From NCBI GenBank assembly GCA_900554265.1, contig USGZ01000007.1:1-13034 (forward strand): a stretch of 13,034 nt of DNA, given 5' to 3'. Shown here piece by piece: positions 1 through 6,578 of this stretch. The notes under the pieces are model-generated. The model was not told the origin of the DNA and searched no databases. It saw only the letters and a list, made by a program, of their open reading frames with translations. The translations under genes and the position numbers were made by a program. Source of the DNA: an uncultured Porphyromonadaceae bacterium. GTDB lineage: Bacteria > Bacteroidota > Bacteroidia > Bacteroidales > Muribaculaceae. Within the stretch, counting starts at the first letter, position 1, and each line of letters opens with the position of its first letter.

Positions 1-1
1 T

Positions 2-1345
2 CATGGCTACTACCCTCTGGACTACACGCAGACCGACAAGAACTACGGCACGATAGAGGAGCTCCGCGCGCTCATCGACGAGTTGCACTCGCAGGGAATC
101 CGCGTTATGCTCGGAGCCAACATCAACGACCCGGGTTATCCCAACCTTCTGGATGCCATACAGTACGGATATGCCGAGACCGGGCTGACGGAGGCGCAGG
201 CGGCGGAGCATATCCCCGACTATAGCTACGACCGCTTCTTCGCTGACCGCCAGAACTGGAACGGCTGGTACGGGCGCGACTGGATACGTATGCCCGACGA
301 GAACTGGAATGAGAGCAATCCGCTTGAAACAACCCTGTTCGGCCTTCCGGACTTCAAGGACGAAAGCCGCAAGCCCACCAGCATCCCGGAATTCCTGAAG
401 AGAAAATGGGAGGCCGAGGGAAGCGGCAACGATGCCTGGGTCAATCCCACGGCACGAAAATACAGGGCGGATCGCGAATTCACACCGCTGGAATATGTTT
501 CGGCATGGATATCGTCGTGGGTCGAGGAATTCGGGATCGATGGCGTGCGTTGCGATATCGTGGAGTACGTACATCTCGACAGCTGGAAAAAGCTCTACTA
601 CGACTGCAACGAGGCTCTGCAGCGATGGCGTGCAACCAATCGGGGCAAGGCCGGCGCCGACTGGACCGACAGTTTCTACATGACCGGCGACTTCGACAAT
701 GCCTCCATCGACTATAAGGGCGCCTACGCCTATGCCGGATTCTCGAGCATGGTGAATTTCTTTTTCCCCAAGCGCGGCGACCTCGACGGAATCGTCTTCC
801 TATGGCAGCAATACGCCGACAGCGTCGCCGCGCATCCGGGCTGGCATCCCTTCAATTATCTCAACAATTCCTATCACCGCGACGCGGACATGGCCAACAT
901 GTCCGACTGCGCGACGACGCTGCTTCTTTCTCCGGGCGTAGCGCAGATATTCTACGGCGACGAAACCGGGCGCAAGCTCAGCGAAGCATCGCTCAATGTA
1001 GACAGCGACCAGGCATTCCGCTCGGACATGAACTGGAACGACATCGACGAGGACCTGCTCGAGCATTTCAGAAGACTCGGCATAATCCGCCGTGCCAATC
1101 CGGTAATCGGAACAGGACGACAGCGGACGCTGGACACCCATACGGTCCTGCGGTACAACGGCACCGATTCCATATTGATACGTCTGCGGCCTGAGGACGG
1201 CGACGGAATTGAGGTTTACGGCATATTCCCGGAGGGTGCGGAAATAGAGGAATTATATACCGGCCAGGTATCGGCGGTAAGCGGCGGCAAGCTGCGGTAT
1301 CCGCGCTACGGGCGCGGGGTCGCCGTACTGAAGCGGCGTAGGTGA
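2..1345 (+). CDS. GH13 alpha-amylase-family protein, 5'-truncated by the window edge, probably catalytically altered
   Basis: The frame is open from the first bases, so the true start lies upstream and only the last 447 residues are visible (numbered here from base 2). Family assignment rests on the GH13 region II motif GIDGVRCD with the nucleophile position Asp185, a beta-strand/region I stretch RVMLGANIND, the region SPGVAQIFYGDETGR typical of MalS-like bacterial alpha-amylases, and a C-terminal all-beta tail. These enzymes hydrolyse alpha-1,4-glucans through a nucleophile Asp, an acid/base Glu and a stabilising Asp. Here the region I Asp and His positions are Gly38 and Asp43, the acid/base Glu position in MTGE is Asp230 (MTGDFDN), and the usual SHD of region IV reads NNSYHRD, with no His-Asp pair. 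So the fold is likely GH13 but normal glucan hydrolysis is doubtful; glycan binding or changed chemistry are alternatives. Cell location cannot be judged because the N-terminus is missing. Family confidence is high, activity confidence low. Confidence 0.85.
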   Translation, partial: HGYYPLDYTQTDKNYGTIEELRALIDELHSQGIRVMLGANINDPGYPNLLDAIQYGYAETGLTEAQAAEHIPDYSYDRFFADRQNWNGWYGRDWIRMPDENWNESNPLETTLFGLPDFKDESRKPTSIPEFLKRKWEAEGSGNDAWVNPTARKYRADREFTPLEYVSAWISSWVEEFGIDGVRCDIVEYVHLDSWKKLYYDCNEALQRWRATNRGKAGADWTDSFYMTGDFDNASIDYKGAYAYAGFSSMVNFFFPKRGDLDGIVFLWQQYADSVAAHPGWHPFNYLNNSYHRDADMANMSDCATTLLLSPGVAQIFYGDETGRKLSEASLNVDSDQAFRSDMNWNDIDEDLLEHFRRLGIIRRANPVIGTGRQRTLDTHTVLRYNGTDSILIRLRPEDGDGIEVYGIFPEGAEIEELYTGQVSAVSGGKLRYPRYGRGVAVLKRRR

Positions 1346-1346
1346 T

Positions 1347-2000
1347 TCATTCTCCGAGCAGGTCGAGAATCTGGGCTGGGGTTGAGATGATGTGGTCTGC
1401 GAGGTATTCCTTCAGTTCGATGATTGTGCGGAAGCCCCAGCTGACTCCGACGCTTTCGACGCAGGCGCGGCGTGCCGTTTCCATATCGACGCCCGAATCA
1501 CCGACGTAGAGCACTTCGCTCTTAGGCGTGGGGCATATGCTGAGAGCCTTGAATACGATGGAAGGGTCCGGCTTGCGCGGCATGTCGTCCTCATGGCCGA
1601 GTATGGCCTTGAAATTGGCGTCAGGGAAGTAGTGGCGGATGATGGTATCGACAGCCTGCTGGTATTTGTTCGAGGTCACGGCCAGGTTGATGCCGCGGCT
1701 GGTGAGCTCGTCCAGGAGTTCGGGGATGCCCGGATAGGGCTTTGTCAGGTCGCAGCAGTGCTCGCTGTAGTAGTTTGTGAACGAGGCCAGAACTGCGCTG
1801 ACGGTCTGCTCTGCGCGGGCTTCGGCGGGCAGAGCGCGTTCGATGAGTTTGCGGACGCCGTTGCCTACCATGGTCGGGTAGACCCAGCGGCCATGCTGGG
1901 GAAAGCCATTCTCGCGCAGGGCGTAGTTTGTTGCGTCGGCGAGGTCGTCGATAGTATTGAGGAGAGTGCCGTCGAGGTCGAAGATAACGTAAGATTTCAT
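1347..2000 (-). CDS. gph: HAD-superfamily hydrolase, phosphoglycolate phosphatase-like
   Basis: A cytosolic 217-residue HAD phosphatase. All four HAD motifs are present: motif I FDLDGT (Asp8 nucleophile, Asp10 acid/base), motif II Thr109 in AVTSN, motif III Lys143 in PRKPDP, and motif IV GDSGVD (Asp168, Asp172) for Mg2+ binding. The helical cap between residues about 15 and 85 is the C1 type of Gph/PGP proteins. The family removes phosphate from 2-phosphoglycolate, a by-product of DNA repair and oxidative damage, but related members act on other sugar phosphates or on pyrophosphate, so the substrate is inferred. The ATG at 2000 is chosen because the protein then begins MKSYVIFDLDGT as usual; an in-frame ATG at 2036 would add 12 residues and overlap the upstream gene. 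Only 13 bp separate it from the tamL-like stop, so the two are probably cotranscribed. Its stop is one base from the stop of the convergent amylase-family gene. Confidence 0.85.
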   Translation of the reverse strand: MKSYVIFDLDGTLLNTIDDLADATNYALRENGFPQHGRWVYPTMVGNGVRKLIERALPAEARAEQTVSAVLASFTNYYSEHCCDLTKPYPGIPELLDELTSRGINLAVTSNKYQQAVDTIIRHYFPDANFKAILGHEDDMPRKPDPSIVFKALSICPTPKSEVLYVGDSGVDMETARRACVESVGVSWGFRTIIELKEYLADHIISTPAQILDLLGE

Positions 2001-2013
2001 ACTTGCTACAAAT

Positions 2014-4413
2014 TCAGAAAGGATATCCGACGGCAAAGTGGAAATTTGCGTCGCGGTGCCATTTAGGATGAACGATTGGCCAGCGTTCCTGGTTCATCGC
2101 CGGGTTGTGGGCCTTGAAGCCCAGGTCGAGGCGCAGCAGGAAGTAGGTGAAGTCCATTCGCAGGCCTATTCCGTAGGCGGCGGCGATTTCCTTATAGAAA
2201 CTGTCGAAATGGAACATGCCTCCGGGCTGGGTCTCGTATTCCTTTATGGTCCAGATGTTGCCGGCGTCGATGAAGAGTGCGCCTTCGAGCACCCAGAACA
2301 GCTTGGCGCGGTATTCGAGCGAGAGGTCGAGACGGATGTCGCCGCACTGGTTGATGAAGTCAGTCACTGAGTTGCGGGCGTCGTAGCGTCCGGGACCGAG
2401 AGTGCGGACACCCCAGCCGCGCACGCCGTTGGCACCTCCGGCGTAGAAGCGCTTCTCGAAGGGCACCATCGACGAGTTGCCGTAGGGGTACTCGATGCCG
2501 GCTCCGACGTGGAACGACAGCGAGTTGCGGCGGTCGAAGTGGCGGGTGATGGTATAGTCTACCTCGCCCTTGACGTACTGTGCGTACTGGATGCCGAATA
2601 TCTTGTAGACGCCGTCGCGCTTTTTCATGCCCGCGGCGTTCGAAATACCGTAGAGCAGGTTGCCGGCGGATTCTACCGAGGCCCTGATGGTGGTGATGAT
2701 GGGCTGGAACTTATTCTCCGCCAGTGCCGTGGCATCGGGGATGCGGCGGTTTGTGAAGTTGTAGGTATAGCCCATCCGCATGATGAAGTGGTCCTCGTAG
2801 CTGTAGCGCAGCAGGGGGTTCGAGGGCGCGATCTGGTCGATGAAGTCGATGGTTGAGCGCGGAAGGCGGACGTAGTTTATGTCGACCAGGTCGTAGGTCT
2901 GGCGGCGTATGCCGTCCTGGCGTTTCTGCTGCCATTTCCACTTCCATGCTCCGCCGGCGATGATGCGCGTGTACTCGGGCCGCTCCTGGTAGTTGAAGCT
3001 CAGGGCGAATTCCGTAGACGCGAGGATGCGCTGCTTGTAGCTGCGCGTCAGAAAGGGGCATATGAACTGCGGAAAGGTGATGCCCACCTCGCCGGCGTAC
3101 TCGGTGTAGCGCTTGTTGATCAGGCCGTCGAACTTGCCGGAAAGGCTCTCGTAGGAGGCTCGGAACTTGGCCGAAAACTCCTCGGAGCCGCGGGCGAGGT
3201 TGCGGTGGTTGTAGCCCAGGCCGACACCGAAGCCGAGGTCGCCCTCGGAATTGGTGCCCTCGAGTTCGGCGGATATGCTCTGCTTCTTGTTACGGGAGAG
3301 GTAGATGGTGGCGTCGAGCAGGCCGATGTCGCCGATGCTTCCGGCGTTGGCGATGTCGATGTTTATGAACTTGACGATGGCAAGGCGGCCGAGGGCCTCG
3401 TATGTGCGCTCGACGTTGGAGGCGCTGTAAGCGTCGCCGGGGTTGAGGTAGCACATATTGTTGAGCACCGAGGGTCTCAGGTAGGGGTCTCGGCCGTAGA
3501 TGAAGCTCTTGCCCTTGTATTCCACCGTGTCGCGATAGGCTCCGGCGGTATTGGCGGGGTCGATGTCGCGGTCGATAACGAAGCTTACCTTGCGGAGAAA
3601 ATAGACATGGTGCATCCCGTCGGCAATCGAGAGGCTGTCGATGTCGGCGGCGCTTTGCCGCGGTGCCGTAGAGGGCGAGTGTACGTTGACGGTAAGCCCG
3701 ACGAGTTTGCTGCCGGCGACGGTGTCGGCGGTGAAATTCACGAACTCGCGGTTGAAGCGGTAGTAGCCCTGGTTCTGAAGCTGGCGGGTGATGCGGGTAC
3801 GCTCGCTGTCCAGGACCGTTCGGTTGAACAGGATGCCGGGCCTGAGGTCGCTCTGGTCGCGCTGGGCCATGACCAGGGCGCGCAGCTGCGGGTCGGGGAT
3901 GTTGTAGCCCACGGACTCGATTCGGCGCGGCTCGCCTGGAGTTATGGTGAAGCGCACGTCCATATGCCGGCTGGCGGAGTCCGCGATGGTGTCGACGGCA
4001 ACGGCTGCGTCCATGTATCCCGAATTTACCATCGCCTGCAGCAACTGGCGTCGCGAGCCCTCGGTGGCGTCGGAATTGTAGATTACCGGCGGCTGTCCGA
4101 CGCGCCGCAGCCAGCGGTTGTACCATTTGGTGGTGTCGCGGCCGGCGAGGTTGTAGGTTGCCAGAGATAGCTTCGCGAAGCCGAGCACCTTGTGGTTGGG
4201 CTGCTGCCGGAGGAAGTAGGCAAGCTCCGTGCGGTCCACCTCAGTCTCGCCGTCGACATCTATATCGACGGAATCAAGCAGGTATTCGCCATCGGGAACA
4301 TGCTTGGTAGAACTGCAGGCTGCGAGCGCCCCGATGAGCAGGAGCGCACACAAGGCACGCAGACCCTCGGCGAGTCCGCGCCGCCAACCCTTCGAATGCC
4401 AGTTGCGAATCAT
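2014..4413 (-). CDS. tamL: TamL-like Omp85 family outer-membrane lipoprotein (BamA/TamA family)
   Basis: A 799-residue protein with a lipoprotein signal: basic N-terminus, hydrophobic segment and lipobox LAAC with Cys33 as the lipidated residue, followed by SSTKHVPDGEYLL, typical of TamL lipoproteins of Bacteroidota. Residues about 40-330 look like POTRA repeats (for example the DSVDIDVDG and RRIESVGYNIPD segments), and residues about 380-799 form the Omp85 beta-barrel. The barrel carries the lid-loop motif AGGANGVRGW (Arg665-Gly666-Trp667), equivalent to the VRGF/Y motif of BamA, and the chain ends in aromatic Phe (VGYPF), a barrel-end signal. TamL is the lipidated TamA counterpart that pairs with TamB in outer-membrane protein or lipid transport. 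No tamB is visible beside it; its 3' neighbour is the HAD phosphatase. Transcription likely starts at the -7 box 3 bp upstream of the ATG, giving an almost leaderless mRNA. A generic BamA-family role is the alternative. Confidence 0.88.
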   Translation of the reverse strand: MIRNWHSKGWRRGLAEGLRALCALLLIGALAACSSTKHVPDGEYLLDSVDIDVDGETEVDRTELAYFLRQQPNHKVLGFAKLSLATYNLAGRDTTKWYNRWLRRVGQPPVIYNSDATEGSRRQLLQAMVNSGYMDAAVAVDTIADSASRHMDVRFTITPGEPRRIESVGYNIPDPQLRALVMAQRDQSDLRPGILFNRTVLDSERTRITRQLQNQGYYRFNREFVNFTADTVAGSKLVGLTVNVHSPSTAPRQSAADIDSLSIADGMHHVYFLRKVSFVIDRDIDPANTAGAYRDTVEYKGKSFIYGRDPYLRPSVLNNMCYLNPGDAYSASNVERTYEALGRLAIVKFINIDIANAGSIGDIGLLDATIYLSRNKKQSISAELEGTNSEGDLGFGVGLGYNHRNLARGSEEFSAKFRASYESLSGKFDGLINKRYTEYAGEVGITFPQFICPFLTRSYKQRILASTEFALSFNYQERPEYTRIIAGGAWKWKWQQKRQDGIRRQTYDLVDINYVRLPRSTIDFIDQIAPSNPLLRYSYEDHFIMRMGYTYNFTNRRIPDATALAENKFQPIITTIRASVESAGNLLYGISNAAGMKKRDGVYKIFGIQYAQYVKGEVDYTITRHFDRRNSLSFHVGAGIEYPYGNSSMVPFEKRFYAGGANGVRGWGVRTLGPGRYDARNSVTDFINQCGDIRLDLSLEYRAKLFWVLEGALFIDAGNIWTIKEYETQPGGMFHFDSFYKEIAAAYGIGLRMDFTYFLLRLDLGFKAHNPAMNQERWPIVHPKWHRDANFHFAVGYPF

Positions 4414-4415
4414 GG

Positions 4416-4426
4416 TGCAAAGTTAC
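4416..4426 (-). promoter_or_regulatory. Bacteroidota -7 promoter box for the tamL-like gene
   Basis: Read on the minus strand this is GTAACTTTGCA, a perfect TAnnTTTG box. Only three bases (CC plus the last base of context) lie between it and the ATG at 4413, so a start site about 7 bases downstream would fall at or inside the start codon. The upstream -33 region is T-rich (complement of A's at 4441-4446) but has no clean TTTG. Together with its mirror copy at 4450-4460 it forms an 11-bp perfect inverted repeat. Confidence 0.6.
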
Positions 4427-4449
4427 GCATTTTCATATTAAAAAAATAT

Positions 4450-4460
4450 GTAACTTTGCA
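4450..4460 (+). promoter_or_regulatory. Bacteroidota -7 promoter box for the queD operon
   Basis: GTAACTTTGCA contains a perfect TAnnTTTG box and ends 6 bases before the queD ATG at 4467. It is the mirror image of the box at 4416-4426, with 23 bp between the arms. A T-run (TTTT at 4430-4433) sits near the -33 position. The predicted transcript start is within a few bases of the ATG, which leaves no room for a preQ1 riboswitch or any other leader structure. Confidence 0.6.
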
Positions 4461-4466
4461 GAGAAT

Positions 4467-4799
4467 ATGTACTACGTAAGCAAACGAATCGAAATATCCG
4501 CAGCGCACCGCCTGGAACTCGACTACCCGAGCAAGTGCAGCTGCCTGCACGGCCATAACTGGATTGTGACCGTCCGCTGCCGAGCCGCCGAACTTAACGT
4601 CAACGGCATGGTAACAGATTTTACAGTTATCAAGGAGGCCGTGGCCGGCGCGCTGGACCACAAGGTCCTCAATGAAGTCCTGCCCTTCAATCCCACCGCC
4701 GAAAATATAGCCTGCCACCTCTGCCGGACGATTCCCAACTGCTATCGCGTTGACATCCAGGAGAGCGAGGGCAATACCGCAAGCTATGAGGCCGACTGA
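4467..4799 (+). CDS. queD: 6-carboxy-5,6,7,8-tetrahydropterin synthase
   Basis: A 110-residue cytosolic enzyme of the PTPS/QueD family that converts 7,8-dihydroneopterin triphosphate to 6-carboxy-tetrahydropterin, the second step of the 7-deazaguanine branch leading to queuosine. Zinc ligands are His14 (SAAHRL), His28 and His30 (LHGHNW). The catalytic Cys24 stands four residues before His28, as in characterised QueD. Other family signatures are VTDFTVIK (about 49-56), ALDHKVLN (Asp64-His65), NPTAEN and a Glu-rich C-terminal segment. The length is near the family norm of about 110-120. The start ATG follows the promoter box directly. It overlaps queE by 14 bp, indicating translational coupling, and the next enzyme in the pathway uses its product, which supports the assignment. 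A 6-pyruvoyl-tetrahydropterin synthase role is unlikely given the queE partner. Confidence 0.94.
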   Translation: MYYVSKRIEISAAHRLELDYPSKCSCLHGHNWIVTVRCRAAELNVNGMVTDFTVIKEAVAGALDHKVLNEVLPFNPTAENIACHLCRTIPNCYRVDIQESEGNTASYEAD

Positions 4800-5358
4800 C
4801 AGCTACCGCGTCACCGAGATATTCTATTCGCTCCAGGGCGAGGGCTTCTGGACGGGGACGCCGGCGGTTTTCGTGCGCCTTAGCGGCTGCAACCGCGCCT
4901 GTCCCTTCTGCGACACGGATTTCTCCACCTATACCCCTATGAACGCCGGCGAGATTGCCGCCGCCGCCGCTGCCTACCCTGCGCGGCATGTGGTCGTTAC
5001 CGGCGGCGAGCCGCTGCTGCAACTCGACGATGCCCTGATTTCAAGGCTTAAGGAATTCGGGTTCTACATCCATATAGAGACCAACGGTACCCTGCCGGTG
5101 CCCGAGGGCGTCGACTGGGTGACCTGCTCGCCCAAGGACCCGCCCCTGGCCATCGACCGCGCCGACGAGCTGAAAATCGTATTTCAGAATCAGGACGTCG
5201 AGGCGATTGCCGACGACTTCGTTGAGCGCCTGGGCGTGCGGAACCTCTTCCTGCAACCTTGCTCGGGGCTGAACGTCCGCCAGACAATCGAATATATAAT
5301 GAGCCATCCCCGCTGGCGCCTGTCGCTGCAGACGCACAAACTCGTCGGAATCCAATGA
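4786..5358 (+). CDS. queE: 7-carboxy-7-deazaguanine synthase (radical SAM)
   Basis: A 190-residue radical-SAM enzyme that rearranges 6-carboxy-tetrahydropterin to 7-carboxy-7-deazaguanine in the queuosine precursor pathway. The N-terminal substrate-side motif YSLQGEGFWTGTP is followed by the 4Fe-4S cluster motif SGCNRACPFCDTD with Cys35, Cys39 and Cys42, and by the SAM-binding motif TGGEP (72-76). Further family signatures are IETNGT, TCSPK and a short C-terminal half, so this is the compact QueE form. ATG 4786 is chosen because it gives the normal N-terminus; an upstream in-frame TTG at 4750 would add 12 residues lying deep in queD. It overlaps queD by 14 bp and the following gene by an ATGA junction (4 bp). 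QueC and QueF, needed to finish preQ0/preQ1, are not in the window. Confidence 0.94.
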   Translation: MRPTDSYRVTEIFYSLQGEGFWTGTPAVFVRLSGCNRACPFCDTDFSTYTPMNAGEIAAAAAAYPARHVVVTGGEPLLQLDDALISRLKEFGFYIHIETNGTLPVPEGVDWVTCSPKDPPLAIDRADELKIVFQNQDVEAIADDFVERLGVRNLFLQPCSGLNVRQTIEYIMSHPRWRLSLQTHKLVGIQ

Positions 5359-6578
5359 AAGCGCTGCTGTTCAGGCTGCTGACCCTGCTTACACTCCTCT
5401 GCGCCTGGAATGCCGGCGCGACTGCCGAACTCACGGCCGCCGATTTCTGGATTCCGCGCGACACCTCGGTATGGTTCGTCACCATAGGCCCGGGGCGTGA
5501 GGTTTACGAGCTCGAGGGCCACGCCGCCATCGCCGTGGTCTATCCCGACGGCCGCGGCCTTGCCTACAACTACGGCGTCTACGACTTCAACGCGCCGAAC
5601 TTCATCTGGCGTTTCACCAAGGGCGAGACGGACTATATGGCCGTCGAATATCCCTTGCGTCCATTCCTGCTGAGCTATGTCAACTCCGGGCGGCATATCG
5701 AGGCCACGCGCCTGGAACTCGACAGTCTGGCACACCGGCGGCTGCTGGCGCGCCTGAGCCGCGACGTATCGCCCGAGCACCGCGTCTACCGCTATAATTA
5801 CGTGCTCGACAATTGCGCCACGCGCCCCCTTCGGGCCGTCGAACTCGCCTACGGCGACAGCCTGATTCTTCCTCCCGGCCCGCACGAGAGCTCCGGCTCG
5901 CCGATGACCTTCCGCTCGATAATGCGCCGCTACCACCGCAACTATCCATGGTACCAGTTCGGCATCGACCTTGCCCTCGGTAGCGGTATCGACCGCCCTA
6001 TAACGACCCGCGAGGCCGCCTTCGCTCCGGCGGAACTCAGCCCGATGCTGGGCGCCACGCCCGTTGCCGCCGGCACTGTGACGCTGCTGGAGGAGCACAA
6101 TCCTACCGCCGGCCCCACCCCCTGGTATCTCACTCCTGATGCCGCCGGCTGGGCTCTGTTCGTGCTGGCGGCGCTGGTCTGCGTGCGCGACGTGCGCCGG
6201 CGGCGGCTGACGCGCTGGTTCCAGAGCGCCTTCTTCGGGCTGCTCGGCCTCGGCGGCTGCCTGCTGACCTTCCTGATATTCGTCAGCGTCCACGAGGCTA
6301 CATCGCCCAACTGGCAGTACGCCTGGCTGAACCCCTTCTGCCTTATTGGGGCGGTAGCGATTTGGATAAAAAGCGCTAAAAACGTGCTTATCTGCTATCA
6401 ATTTATTAACTTTGTAGCCGTAATTGCTTTTGCGGTGGCCTGGCCATGGATTCCGCAGAGCGGCAACACGGCCTTCGTGCCCCTTGTCGCCGCGGATATA
6501 TTGTGCTCCGCCACTGCGCTTTACGTCCTTAGAAAAAAGTGGAATTCAAACACGACATACTTGCGCCCTCGGTCCTGA
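5355..6578 (+). CDS. DUF4105 / Lnb N-terminal periplasmic domain protein with C-terminal membrane segments
   Basis: A 407-residue protein with a Sec signal peptide (hydrophobic 4-18, likely cleavage after Ala24). Residues about 30-250 match the DUF4105 (Lnb N-terminal periplasmic) domain seen widely in Bacteroidota: TIGPG, ELEGHAAIAV, and later the YNYVLDNCATRP motif. His56 and the Asn153-Cys154 pair are the conserved polar residues. A His followed by Asn-Cys in this order resembles permuted NlpC/P60 cysteine hydrolases; that comparison is my inference. From residue about 262 to the end there are four or five hydrophobic segments (for example 264-276, 295-315, 328-345 and two more toward 395), so the soluble domain is periplasmic and anchored in the inner membrane. 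Function is unknown. It starts inside the queE stop (ATGA) and its last 40 bp overlap the next gene, so it is cotranscribed. The base composition drops to AT-rich around 6360-6436. Confidence 0.85.
   Translation: MKALLFRLLTLLTLLCAWNAGATAELTAADFWIPRDTSVWFVTIGPGREVYELEGHAAIAVVYPDGRGLAYNYGVYDFNAPNFIWRFTKGETDYMAVEYPLRPFLLSYVNSGRHIEATRLELDSLAHRRLLARLSRDVSPEHRVYRYNYVLDNCATRPLRAVELAYGDSLILPPGPHESSGSPMTFRSIMRRYHRNYPWYQFGIDLALGSGIDRPITTREAAFAPAELSPMLGATPVAAGTVTLLEEHNPTAGPTPWYLTPDAAGWALFVLAALVCVRDVRRRRLTRWFQSAFFGLLGLGGCLLTFLIFVSVHEATSPNWQYAWLNPFCLIGAVAIWIKSAKNVLICYQFINFVAVIAFAVAWPWIPQSGNTAFVPLVAADILCSATALYVLRKKWNSNTTYLRPRS
6407..6414 (+). promoter_or_regulatory. Possible internal -7 promoter box within the DUF4105 gene
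   Basis: TAACTTTG, the same octamer as both boxes at 4416-4460, occurs in an AT-rich patch (about 6360-6436) of an otherwise GC-rich coding region, 125 bp before the GTG of the next gene. There is no clear TTTG about 20 bases upstream (the sequence there reads CGTGCTT), so this may be chance or a weak internal promoter feeding the phosphatase-like gene and secA. Confidence 0.3.

Noticed and set aside
3205..4170. A 321-codon plus-strand frame opposite the tamL-like gene
   Set aside because: Shadow of the Omp85 gene; Val/Gly/Ala-rich with no domain.
4414..4466. PreQ1 riboswitch upstream of queD
   Set aside because: Only 53 bp separate the divergent starts, and the -7 box ends 6 bases before the ATG, leaving no leader for an aptamer.
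5190..6401. A 403-codon minus-strand frame opposite queE and the DUF4105 gene
   Set aside because: No domain recognised, unusual Gln/Arg/Ala composition, and it lies opposite two well-supported genes.
6539..6578. A frameshift joining the DUF4105 and PafA-like genes
   Set aside because: Both proteins are complete by their own family layout: the first ends after its membrane segments and the second begins with a signal peptide, so the 40-bp overlap is a normal gene junction.
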